The notes under the pieces were generated by a model. The model saw only the letters and a list, made by a program, of their open reading frames with translations, did no database searches and was not told the DNA's origin. A DNA stretch of 64,000 nt from an uncultured Bacteroidales bacterium (GTDB lineage Bacteria; Bacteroidota; Bacteroidia; Bacteroidales; Paludibacteraceae): positions 93,565 to 157,564 of the forward strand of contig CAKULK010000003.1 of the NCBI GenBank assembly GCA_934667275.1, given 5' to 3'. A program made the translations under genes and the position numbers. Every line of letters begins with the position of its first letter. The first letter of the stretch is position 1. Below are positions 44,620 to 52,509 of the stretch, in pieces.

Positions 44620-46002
44620 TTATTCTTTGACTAAGGTTTTCTCCAACTCCTCGAGACTCTTGCCTTTGGTCTCCGGCACCTTGCGCCATACGAAGATGGC
44701 ACCCAGCACACAAATCAGCCCGTATGTCCAGAAGGTGCCGACAGCCCCGAAGTGTGCATTGAGTATGGGGAACGTATAGGTAAGCACTGAGCATGCCGAC
44801 CACAAAGCGAAGGTGGCTACAGACATGGCTACACCGCGTATCTTGTTCGGAAAAATCTCACTCACCACTATCCACATCACCGGTGCCAGGGTCATGGCAT
44901 AGCAGGCTATTGCCAATACAACGATGACGAGAAGGAAGATGCCGGAAATATGAAAGTAGTACGCTCCGCCCATAAACAGATAGATAACCGCCAATCCGAC
45001 AGAGCCGTACAACAGCAGAGCCTTGCGCCCCACCTTGTCCACAAGAAACATGGCGACTATGGTAAAGATGACATTGGTGACACCCGTGATAACGATGTTC
45101 ATGAGTACATCGCTGACACCGTATCCTGCCGCCATGAAAATCTCCTGCGCATAGTTGAATATCACATTGATACCACACCATTGCTGGAATACCGCAAGGA
45201 CCACACCGATAAGCAGAACGTTTGCGTACTTACGTTGGAACAGTTCGGAGAAACGTGCATGAGGCTCGGAAGCGATAGACGAAGCCGTGGCAGCAACCTC
45301 CGCATCGGCATATTGTTGCCCGCCTATACGCCGGAGTATCTGCAGGGCTTCGCCCGTGCGTCCCTTCATAATCAGCCAGCGGGGACTCTCAGGAATGAAG
45401 AAAGCACACAGGAAGAAGATACCAGCGGGAATTATCATTGCCCAAAACATATAACGCCATCCCATTTGTCCGTTCCACGAAGCGGCTATCATCTCGTTGG
45501 TAAAGTCCGCCGGTACCGGTTCTGCCACCAGCCAGTTGACTACCTGAGCGGACAGGATACCCAATACCGTTGCCAACTGATTGGCTCCGACCAAGCGTCC
45601 GCGTATGTACGCGGGTGATATTTCGGCAATGTAGATAGGCGACTGATTGGTAGCCAGTCCTATGGACAATCCGCCCAAGAAGCGGAAGATATTGAACCAC
45701 ACAAAGGAGTTCGCCATACCCGTACCGAGTGAGGTACAAATAAACATGACTGCTGCCATGATAAGCAGCGGTTTGCGTCCGTATTTGTCGCTCAGTTTTC
45801 CAGCAAAGACCGCCCCTATACAGCACCCCAGCAGTGCCGTAGTCATGGCAAGCCCTTGCATTGTGGGGCTGTCCGCTATGCCGAAATACTGCTCGTAGAA
45901 AGGCTTGGCACCACCAATAACGACCCAATCGTACCCAAACAACAAGCCGCCCATGGCACTGACCAAAGCAATGGTAATCAGATAGGTATTAGAATGCTTC
46001 AT
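44620..46002 (-). CDS. Sugar porter of the major facilitator superfamily (XylE-like)
   Basis: 460 residues, 12 membrane helices. Signatures of the sugar porter family: GGLLFGYDWVVIGG in helix 1, GKLSDKYGRKPLL after helix 2, RFLGGLSIGLATNQSPIYIAEISPA, PESPRWLIMKGR, QQWCGINVIFNYAQEIF and VPETKGKSLEELE. It probably imports a monosaccharide such as galactose, xylose or arabinose across the inner membrane by proton symport. It is first in the operon with the DUF5107 and AraC genes. Confidence 0.94.
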   Translation of the reverse strand: MKHSNTYLITIALVSAMGGLLFGYDWVVIGGAKPFYEQYFGIADSPTMQGLAMTTALLGCCIGAVFAGKLSDKYGRKPLLIMAAVMFICTSLGTGMANSFVWFNIFRFLGGLSIGLATNQSPIYIAEISPAYIRGRLVGANQLATVLGILSAQVVNWLVAEPVPADFTNEMIAASWNGQMGWRYMFWAMIIPAGIFFLCAFFIPESPRWLIMKGRTGEALQILRRIGGQQYADAEVAATASSIASEPHARFSELFQRKYANVLLIGVVLAVFQQWCGINVIFNYAQEIFMAAGYGVSDVLMNIVITGVTNVIFTIVAMFLVDKVGRKALLLYGSVGLAVIYLFMGGAYYFHISGIFLLVIVVLAIACYAMTLAPVMWIVVSEIFPNKIRGVAMSVATFALWSACSVLTYTFPILNAHFGAVGTFWTYGLICVLGAIFVWRKVPETKGKSLEELEKTLVKE

Positions 46003-46033
46003 TGTATCAGAAAATTTATAACTTATTTCGGGT

Positions 46034-46066
46034 GCAAAATTACAGTCTTTGCGCTACCATCACAAT
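46034..46066 (-). promoter_or_regulatory. Promoter of the porter-DUF5107-AraC operon
   Basis: On the minus strand: ATTG (-33, weak), 20 bases, TAATTTTGC (46034-46042). It has the same weak -33 and the same overlapping operator as the susC promoter. The leader is about 25 nt. Confidence 0.8.
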
Positions 46067-46093
46067 GGATAATGCCACCAAAAATATGGACAA
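46053..46093 (-). promoter_or_regulatory. Candidate AraC-type operator at porter promoter
   Basis: Contains GCTAC, CAATGGAT, TGC and ATATGGACAA in the same order and spacing as at 40167-40207. The ATGGA cores start at 46065 and 46086, 21 bp apart. No other copy was noticed in the window. Confidence 0.72.
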
Positions 46094-46276
46094 AATTGTT
46101 ATTTCCAATACAAAATAACCACGTATATCGCTGATTTTCAAATAAAAATCATCAACTTTGAAATTATCTACAGGGAATATGTTTATTACATAGGAAAGGT
46201 ATAGGATATGAATTATTGGTAAGCAACAGACTATACTACTATTATTGCGATGAATTTTTCGCATAGAAAATAGTGG

Positions 46277-46313
46277 TTATCAAAATAAGTTGTGTTTTTT
46301 GATATTTTGATAA
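46277..46313. repeat. Inverted repeat with 11-bp arms
   Basis: TTATCAAAATA (46277-46287) and TATTTTGATAA (46303-46313), perfect, with a 15-nt spacer. It could be a protein-binding site or a weak hairpin upstream of the porter promoter. Confidence 0.55.
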
Positions 46314-46338
46314 ACACTGAGCAGGCTATGATAGTGCG

Positions 46339-46382
46339 TAACCATTGCCTATCCCTTGCGCATCCTTTGCGCATCCCTTGCT
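46339..46382. repeat. 11-bp tandem repeat, 4 copies
   Basis: TAACCATTGCC, TATCCCTTGCG, CATCCTTTGCG, CATCCCTTGCT. The unit is the same family as at 13526-13580. Confidence 0.9.
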
Positions 46383-46462
46383 GAATGATTACCACTAATC
46401 CCGACAAGAACAGGGTAAGGTCAGGGAAAAAACAGGGAGAAATTTTAATGATTCAATGGGAT

Positions 46463-46500
46463 AAAAACCACCCGAAGCCGGTCGGGACTTCGGGTGGTTT
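46463..46500 (-). terminator. Rho-independent terminator of korAB
   Basis: 13-bp stem AAACCACCCGAAG/CTTCGGGTGGTTT with a 10-nt loop. On the minus strand it is followed by TTTAT. It begins 14 bp after the korB stop. Confidence 0.88.
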
Positions 46501-46514
46501 GGAAGTTATCGGGA

Positions 46515-47546
46515 TTACATATCCCACTGCTCGAGGGTGGCAGTGAGTTGGTCGAAGGTCTGCGCCTTGCTCTTCTCACGCACCTCGTTGATTTGCGCGC
46601 TGACAGCCTGGTCGTAGGTCTCCGCCTCCACATTGCGAATAACGCCGAGTGCGATAGGCAGTTCGCTGGGAACTTCGGCATTGTGCACGTCGGTGACCAT
46701 ATCCTGACCCATGAGGGCAAGCATGCGGTGCAAGGTCGGGTCCTCGAGGGTGGCGTCGTGCGTCAGGACACGCGGGTCGTCAGCCGGCACCACAATCAGG
46801 CGCGGCATGAGTCCCTGGCTGTAATCCAGTGCGAGACCCTTGTCGTTGTCCTTGCCGAAAATCATCTTTTCGCCATGGCGGAGAACGATGCTACGCTCGG
46901 CGCGTGTCTCGCGGTCAGCAATCCATGCGTGGGTTCCGTTGTTGAAAATCACGCAGTTGACCAGGCACTCGATGACGCTGGCACCCTTATGCTGCTGCGC
47001 CTTGACCATGCAATCGACGGTGGTAGGCATATCCACATCCAAGGTGCGGGCGAAGAACGTGCCGCGCGCTCCCATCACCAGTTCGGCGGGAATGAAAGGA
47101 CGTTCCACCGTGCCAAAAGGACTGGATTTGCTGACAAAGCCCTTGGGCGAAGTCGGGGAATACTGACCCTTGGTGAGACCGTAGATACGGTTGTTGAAGA
47201 GGCAGATATTGAGGTCCACATTGCGTCGAATCTCATGGATAAAATGGTTGCCGCCGATAGCGAGGCAGTCGCCGTCGCCCGACATCTGCCAAACGGTGAG
47301 TTCGGGGTGGCTGGTCTTGACACCCGTTGCCACTGCGCCTCCGCGACCGTGGATGGTGTTGAAACCGTAGGTATTGAGATAGTGGGGCATACGGCTCGAA
47401 CAACCGATACCCGAGATGACTACCGTTTCATAGGTAGGCACACCTATTTGTGCCATGGCTTTTTGCAGGGCTGCACAGATGGCGTGGTCGCCGCAACCGG
47501 GGCAAAAACGAACGTATTGATCACTTTTGAATTGACTTGCTTCCAT
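46515..47546 (-). CDS. korB: 2-oxoacid:ferredoxin oxidoreductase, beta subunit
   Basis: 343 residues. It carries the thiamine-diphosphate site: FCPGCGDHAICAALQ at the N-terminus and the motif SGDGDCLAIGGNHF ending at LFNNRIYG. It forms a heterodimeric 2-oxoglutarate-type ferredoxin oxidoreductase with the alpha subunit 11 bp upstream, making succinyl-CoA, CO2 and reduced ferredoxin or running in the reductive direction. The subunit type (two-gene, with a gamma-alpha fusion) fits KorAB rather than pyruvate:ferredoxin oxidoreductase. Confidence 0.92.
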   Translation of the reverse strand: MEASQFKSDQYVRFCPGCGDHAICAALQKAMAQIGVPTYETVVISGIGCSSRMPHYLNTYGFNTIHGRGGAVATGVKTSHPELTVWQMSGDGDCLAIGGNHFIHEIRRNVDLNICLFNNRIYGLTKGQYSPTSPKGFVSKSSPFGTVERPFIPAELVMGARGTFFARTLDVDMPTTVDCMVKAQQHKGASVIECLVNCVIFNNGTHAWIADRETRAERSIVLRHGEKMIFGKDNDKGLALDYSQGLMPRLIVVPADDPRVLTHDATLEDPTLHRMLALMGQDMVTDVHNAEVPSELPIALGVIRNVEAETYDQAVSAQINEVREKSKAQTFDQLTATLEQWDM

Positions 47547-47557
47547 AATTTTTCCTT

Positions 47558-49417
47558 TTAGTCATTTAACCCCTTTACGTATTCCACAATGCGCTCCACA
47601 GCGAATGGCTGACCCATTATCTCGTTGTATTGCAGCAAGTTAACGCTGCTAATCTTGGAGCGTAGATAGTTAGCAAACTGTCCGCTGTTGAGTTCGCAAA
47701 CGACGATGCGCTTGTATGCGCGGAGGACGTCGGCGGTGTTCTTGGGCAGCGGGTTGATATAGTTGAAGTGCGCCAGTGCGCAGTTCAGTTCGTTGGCAGC
47801 GGCGTGGAGGTGCCCCTCTGTGGAGCCCCAGCCCACGAGGAGCGTGTCGCTCTGGGTGTTGCCCTGTACGCGGAGTTCGGGGATACGGTTTGCCACCTGG
47901 TCCACCTTCGCCTGACGCGCGTGAACCATGAGTTCGTGGTTCTCGGGGTTGGTGGAGATGCTGCCTTTCTGTGCGTCGCGCTCGAGACCGATATTGCGGT
48001 GCTCGTAGCCCTCCATACCGGCGTAAGCCCAGTAGCGGATGTTGTTCTCGTCGCGCAAAGCAGGGTTGTACTTGCCCTTGAGTTCCTCGGGCACGCCTTG
48101 CGGGCGGATGGCGGGCAGTTCGCTGAGTTGCGGGATGCGCCAGAGCCCCGTGCCGTTTGCCAGATAGGTGTCGGTCATGAGGATGACGGGGGTCATGTTC
48201 TCCAAGGCGATTTTGGCAGCCATGTAGGCGTACTCGAAGCAGTTAGCCGACGTGGAAGCCGCCATAACCACTGCGGGGCACTCGCCGTTGCGGCCGTAAA
48301 CGGCCTGCATGAGGTCGGTCTGCTCGGTCTTGGTAGGCAGACCCGTGCTGGGACCGCCGCGCTGTACATCGATGACAACCAATGGCAACTCTGCCATCAC
48401 TGCCAAGCCGATAGCCTCGGATTTCAGGCTCAAGCCCGGACCCGAAGTGCTGGTGGCAGCGAGGTCGCCGGCAAACGATGCGCCGATGGCGGTGCAGACA
48501 CCTGCAATCTCGTCCTCGGCTTGCACTACCATCACGCCCATGTCCTTGCGGGCAGCCAACTCGTGCATGATGTCGGTGGCAGGGGTGATGGGATAGGAGC
48601 CCAGGAACAGACGCTTGCCGCACTTCTCGGCAGCCGCAATCAAGCCCCATGCGGTGGCTTTGTTGCCCGCGATGGAGGTGTATTTGCCGTGAGGCAGGTC
48701 CTCTGCCTTCTCCACATTGACGGTTTGGATATTGAGTGCGAGGTTGTTGCCGTAGTTGAAACCGTCGGTCAGCACTTTCACGTTGGGCGCGATGAGTTGC
48801 GGTTTCTTCTTGAACTTGCCCTCGAGGAAGTGGATAGCCTTGTCGATAGGACGGTTGAAGAGCCAGCAAACGACACCCAGCGCGAACATATTGCGCGACT
48901 TGAGGATGGCTTTGTTGTCCAAGCCGGAGTCCTTGAGGCTCTCTTTGGTGAGCGAGGTCAGTGCCACGGGAACGATTTGCACGCTCTCGGGGATACCGAG
49001 TTCGGTGAAGGGGTTGTCGGTCTTGTACAGCGCCTTCTCGAGGTCTTTGTCGGTGAAAGAGTCGGTGTCCACGATGACCACAGCGTTCTTCTTGTACATC
49101 GAACTGCTGTCTTCCCATTGTGCGCCCGGGTGATTGAACTTGGAGCCTAACGTGCAGACTTTCAATGCCGCAGCGTTCATAGCCACAATCACATCCGCCT
49201 TGTCGCCGGGGGTGTAAACGCCCGCACCCAGATTGACTTGGAAACCGCTCACGCCGCCCAGCGTGCCTTGCGGGGCGCGTATCTCAGCAGGAAAGTCCGG
49301 TAGGGTGCTAATCTCGTTGCCTAAAATGGCACTTAGTGAGGAGAACATGTTGCCGGTCAATTGCATACCGTCTCCGGAGTCGCCGCAAAAGCGTACCACT
49401 ACATTTTGTTTTTGCAT
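47558..49417 (-). CDS. korA: 2-oxoacid:ferredoxin oxidoreductase, fused gamma-alpha subunit
   Basis: 619 residues. The N-terminal gamma domain (VRFCGDSGDGMQLTGNMF to about residue 190) is fused to the alpha pyrimidine-binding domain (RLFLGSYPITPATDIMHELA, IGASFAGDLAATSTSGPGLS, VDVQRGGPSTGLPTKTEQTD) and a transketolase C-terminal-like domain. The TSGPG and GGPSTGLPTK blocks are typical of KorA. It has its own perfect promoter and is co-transcribed with korB. Confidence 0.93.
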   Translation of the reverse strand: MQKQNVVVRFCGDSGDGMQLTGNMFSSLSAILGNEISTLPDFPAEIRAPQGTLGGVSGFQVNLGAGVYTPGDKADVIVAMNAAALKVCTLGSKFNHPGAQWEDSSSMYKKNAVVIVDTDSFTDKDLEKALYKTDNPFTELGIPESVQIVPVALTSLTKESLKDSGLDNKAILKSRNMFALGVVCWLFNRPIDKAIHFLEGKFKKKPQLIAPNVKVLTDGFNYGNNLALNIQTVNVEKAEDLPHGKYTSIAGNKATAWGLIAAAEKCGKRLFLGSYPITPATDIMHELAARKDMGVMVVQAEDEIAGVCTAIGASFAGDLAATSTSGPGLSLKSEAIGLAVMAELPLVVIDVQRGGPSTGLPTKTEQTDLMQAVYGRNGECPAVVMAASTSANCFEYAYMAAKIALENMTPVILMTDTYLANGTGLWRIPQLSELPAIRPQGVPEELKGKYNPALRDENNIRYWAYAGMEGYEHRNIGLERDAQKGSISTNPENHELMVHARQAKVDQVANRIPELRVQGNTQSDTLLVGWGSTEGHLHAAANELNCALAHFNYINPLPKNTADVLRAYKRIVVCELNSGQFANYLRSKISSVNLLQYNEIMGQPFAVERIVEYVKGLND

Positions 49418-49480
49418 AATATGTTTTTTTAATTTAAGGTCCGTTGGGCAATAGCCAACCGCCCTTCGGTCAAAATTCGC

Positions 49481-49513
49481 GCAAAGGTACTACTTATTTT
49501 CTACATCTGCAAA
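49481..49513 (-). promoter_or_regulatory. Promoter of korAB
   Basis: On the minus strand: TTTG (49510-49513), 20 bases, TACCTTTGC (49481-49489); a perfect consensus. The leader is about 57 nt. Confidence 0.85.
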
Positions 49514-49575
49514 TAAATCCACGGTTTGAGGGCGTTTCTTGCCACTTTGGCAAGTGCCCGCGTACAAGATGTGCG

Positions 49576-50388
49576 TCAAAACCACCCGAAACGGCGAATC
49601 AAACGCAGCAGACCTGTCGGAATCAACGCTACCAAGCCCACCAACACCGCGTTCCACACGCATGGCACTGACACTTTGGCACGTCCGCGGAACATTCCCC
49701 GCAACGCTCTGCCCACGATATATTCTGGTGTCACAATATAGCCCAACGCCTTTCCCAAATGCGTTGCCCACGGGCGGATATGGTACAACCCTGTATCCAC
49801 CGCACCCGGCGAGATATTGGTTACAATCACCCCCTTGCCGCGCAATTCGACGTGCAACGAGCGGGTGAACAAAGTCAGAAAAGCCTTGGTGGCGGCGTAG
49901 GTGGCGAGACGCTGCACCGCGATATGCGAGGTCACCGAACAAACGTTGAGGATATAGCCCCGCCCGCATGCCGCCATCTGCTGTCCGAAATAGTAACACA
50001 ACATTGCCGGCGTCACCACGTGCAAATTGAGTATCAGTTCATTAAAGCGTTCCGTGTCATCCAGGAAGTCGCGGTCGTGATATACTCCGGCATTATTCAC
50101 CAGCACCTCAACATCTATCTTGTGCTCCACGCAGTAGTTGTACAAATCCTTCGCGGAAGAGGGCTGTCCCAAATCCTGCATCAAGGCTTCCACCGCCACA
50201 CCGAAATCCTTCCGCAGCAGGTCTGCTTTGTCATAAATTGCATCTTCATTGCTGACAATCAACAAGTTGTATCCTTTCTTTGCCAATGCCCGCGCATAGC
50301 AATAGCCCATGCCCGAACTGGCACCTGTCACCAATGCATACGCTGCCGCACGACCTTTGTCGGATTGAATACCGTTTACTTCTTTCAT
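49576..50388 (-). CDS. Short-chain dehydrogenase/reductase
   Basis: 270 residues from the ATG at 50388; upstream in-frame starts to 50505 would translate the 11-bp repeats. Classical SDR features: cofactor motif VTGASSGMGYCYA, NNAG, and catalytic Ser (NVCSVTSH), Tyr and Lys (LATYAATKAF), then ISPGAVDTG. A C-terminal hydrophobic tail (LVGLVALIPTGLLRLIRRF) suggests membrane association, as in some lipid-acting SDRs. The substrate is unknown. No consensus promoter was found. Confidence 0.9.
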   Translation of the reverse strand: MKEVNGIQSDKGRAAAYALVTGASSGMGYCYARALAKKGYNLLIVSNEDAIYDKADLLRKDFGVAVEALMQDLGQPSSAKDLYNYCVEHKIDVEVLVNNAGVYHDRDFLDDTERFNELILNLHVVTPAMLCYYFGQQMAACGRGYILNVCSVTSHIAVQRLATYAATKAFLTLFTRSLHVELRGKGVIVTNISPGAVDTGLYHIRPWATHLGKALGYIVTPEYIVGRALRGMFRGRAKVSVPCVWNAVLVGLVALIPTGLLRLIRRFGWF

Positions 50389-50457
50389 TCTCTCTGATTT
50401 TCTCATATTTTTTGCTCTGCTCCCCACCATTTTTCCCACCGATTTTCCGCTGCCAAC

Positions 50458-50501
50458 TACGGTAGATATACGGTTGATACACGGTAGATATACGGTTGAT
50501 A
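50458..50501. repeat. 11-bp tandem repeat, 4 copies
   Basis: TACGGTAGATA, TACGGTTGATA, CACGGTAGATA, TACGGTTGATA. The same units in the same order occur at 63890-63922. It lies between the SDR gene and the end of the 657-aa gene. Confidence 0.93.
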
Positions 50502-50521
50502 ACAAGGAGCCTTTCGGGTGC

Positions 50522-52495
50522 TTAGTGTATCAATCGACCGTCCGAAGAATAGGTCTGCCCTTGGTGAATCAACACCAAACGCCCGTCTTTCACTATCTTG
50601 CGTGTACCCTTCATCGTATCTTTCGGCACATCACGAATATCGGCAGTCACTTCCTGCTCCACGCACCAGAGTTGCACCTCGTCCCACACTATCATCACCA
50701 CCGCATCCATCGTGGTCTCCACCCCGCAAGTCAGCCCTACATTAAAAGCATCATCCACCGATAAAGGGGTTTCCAAGTATGAAGCCGTTGCCATATTATC
50801 TTCACCCACAATCAGTTGTGGCAGTCTCACATAGCGGCACACATCGGCAGAATCCAATTGGGCACTCACCACTTCGGGCAGACATTCCTCTCTTTTCGCG
50901 CCCACTTTCCATGCACGTATCGGCATCAGTTCTGGCACTCCATAGTAGTTCCACGCACGTCCCACTACCCCCGTCAACACATCGCCGTTCATCAATCCGG
51001 ACCCGTAGCGTCTGCCATTAGCGTCACCCTGATCATAGATGAGAATCGCCCCAGTGACATCGCGCACAAAGATGTAGGAGTCGTATTTCTTGGTCACCAC
51101 CACTGTGTCAAGATACACCGTAGTGTAGTCAGCCACATGCACAGCCTCTGCCACCTTCATCGGGCGTGTGGCATGAAGCAATACAACTGCTTCCGCATGA
51201 ACATCACCACTGCTAAGCAGCAGAGTGTCTTGATAATAGCCTGTCACTGCCACGTCATACGAGATAGTCAAAGAACCGCCGTCTCTATCCAATCGGGTGG
51301 CGGACAATGAGAACGGCGCACCTCCTTTCAAGCGCACGTCTATGTCCTGCATCAGTCCGTTGGCATTGATAGTGAGCGTCTTATCCCCTGTATTATGCTC
51401 TCCGTGAAGACATACGGTGCCGAAATTCGTAAGTGGGGCAACAATCGCCGTAGTATCTCCTAACGCGCGTACACACCTATATATACATACTGCCGTTTGG
51501 CTGCCTGCATCGGCATAACAACCAAATAATGAGCCGCTTGCGTTGTACTGCAGATACCGCCCCTTACTCTTGCCGAGGTTCATTACAGTGGCTCGTCCAT
51601 CGGGAACAATGGTAATATCCCAGTAACCGTAGTTGCCATAGGTCTTGCTGTCATACAACTTGTTCCAAACTGCCAGGCGGTTCTTAGTCTGTCCCCCGTT
51701 GGCAACCAGATACGCCTCTTCGTAGCGCAATTCGTCTTGGATATAGAATACTGTTTTGCCCTCCAATTCAGTACGATGCAACGTGTAAACAGCACGGTCG
51801 TCCGCCCCTACCTGAGTTCGGTCTGCGGTATATTTACCTGCAATGGAATGGATGTTATTCTGCGACACATTCTCATCGAAGTAACCCATAATCCGATGCA
51901 CATCGTCTTGGAACACGCCAATAATAATTTGGTCAGAGTCAAGCAGTTGCGACACATCGGTTACTAATTGGTATGTATCAACCGTAAACGGGTTAGAGCC
52001 ACCCGATGCGCTGTAAATACTGATAGAATTGAGATAAATGGAATTGCGTGTGCAATTCACTTGGAAAGTGATTTTGCCCGTCTGCTCTTCGGGCAACACA
52101 ACCGTCAAATCGCGGTTGCTCGGGTTTGAGATTGTCACTACGGAGTCAATAGCCACGTTATCACCCACTTGCACATGGATACTACCCTGCCCTTTGGTGG
52201 TAGTGGCATAGTTGAACGTGATACGGCGTACTGCTCTGAACGACTGCACGGAAGTGGCACCTGCACCGGTAAAGGCCTGTTTGTCCGTCACTTTCACACC
52301 TATCTGGTAAGTGCTGCTATAGTCTGCCCCCGCTTTATTAGAAATCCAACCATCCGTTTGGTTGTCGCACACCGTGGTGCCGACTTTGCTTTTCCAATCT
52401 GCAGAAGTGAAAGTGTAGGTAGTAACCCCTGCCATCGTGAAATTGCTGCATACCAGAAGCAATGCCGATGCAAATATCAACTGAAGTCTTTTCAT
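50522..52495 (-). CDS. Secreted protein of unknown function with short C-terminal tag
   Basis: 657 residues with a signal peptide (about 1-22, ending TMAG). The N-terminal part looks like a jelly-roll beta-sandwich (ITFNYATTTKGQGSIHVQVG, SIYLNSISIYSASGG). The middle has a repeated-strand module around YLVANGGQTKNRLAVWNKL, and residues about 440-560 resemble an OB-fold segment of secreted nucleic-acid or sugar binders (YIFVRDVTGAILIYDQGD, GDVLTGVVGRAWNYYGVPEL). The last residues, RKIVKDGRLVLIHQGQTYS, parallel the C-terminus of the protein at 33613-35346, suggesting a shared export or anchoring tag. It is 14 bp downstream of the fusion gene. The function is unknown. Confidence 0.8.
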   Translation of the reverse strand: MKRLQLIFASALLLVCSNFTMAGVTTYTFTSADWKSKVGTTVCDNQTDGWISNKAGADYSSTYQIGVKVTDKQAFTGAGATSVQSFRAVRRITFNYATTTKGQGSIHVQVGDNVAIDSVVTISNPSNRDLTVVLPEEQTGKITFQVNCTRNSIYLNSISIYSASGGSNPFTVDTYQLVTDVSQLLDSDQIIIGVFQDDVHRIMGYFDENVSQNNIHSIAGKYTADRTQVGADDRAVYTLHRTELEGKTVFYIQDELRYEEAYLVANGGQTKNRLAVWNKLYDSKTYGNYGYWDITIVPDGRATVMNLGKSKGRYLQYNASGSLFGCYADAGSQTAVCIYRCVRALGDTTAIVAPLTNFGTVCLHGEHNTGDKTLTINANGLMQDIDVRLKGGAPFSLSATRLDRDGGSLTISYDVAVTGYYQDTLLLSSGDVHAEAVVLLHATRPMKVAEAVHVADYTTVYLDTVVVTKKYDSYIFVRDVTGAILIYDQGDANGRRYGSGLMNGDVLTGVVGRAWNYYGVPELMPIRAWKVGAKREECLPEVVSAQLDSADVCRYVRLPQLIVGEDNMATASYLETPLSVDDAFNVGLTCGVETTMDAVVMIVWDEVQLWCVEQEVTADIRDVPKDTMKGTRKIVKDGRLVLIHQGQTYSSDGRLIH

Positions 52496-52509
52496 AGTCT
52501 AGTTATTTC

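Larger units (their letters stand above)
46003..46514. other. Intergenic region between korB and the sugar porter
   Basis: A/T-rich 512 bp with no supported gene. In order on the plus strand it contains the porter promoter and operator (46034-46093), an 11-bp-arm inverted repeat (46277-46313), an 11-bp tandem array (46339-46382) and the korB terminator (46463-46500). A 74-codon open frame at 46040-46264 covers the promoter and is rejected. Confidence 0.8.

Noticed and set aside
46040..46264. 74-codon minus-strand open frame upstream of the sugar porter
   Set aside because: It covers the porter promoter and operator and has no domain or ribosome-binding context.
47768..49150. 460-codon plus-strand open frame opposite korA
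   Set aside because: Antisense shadow of a well-conserved enzyme gene.
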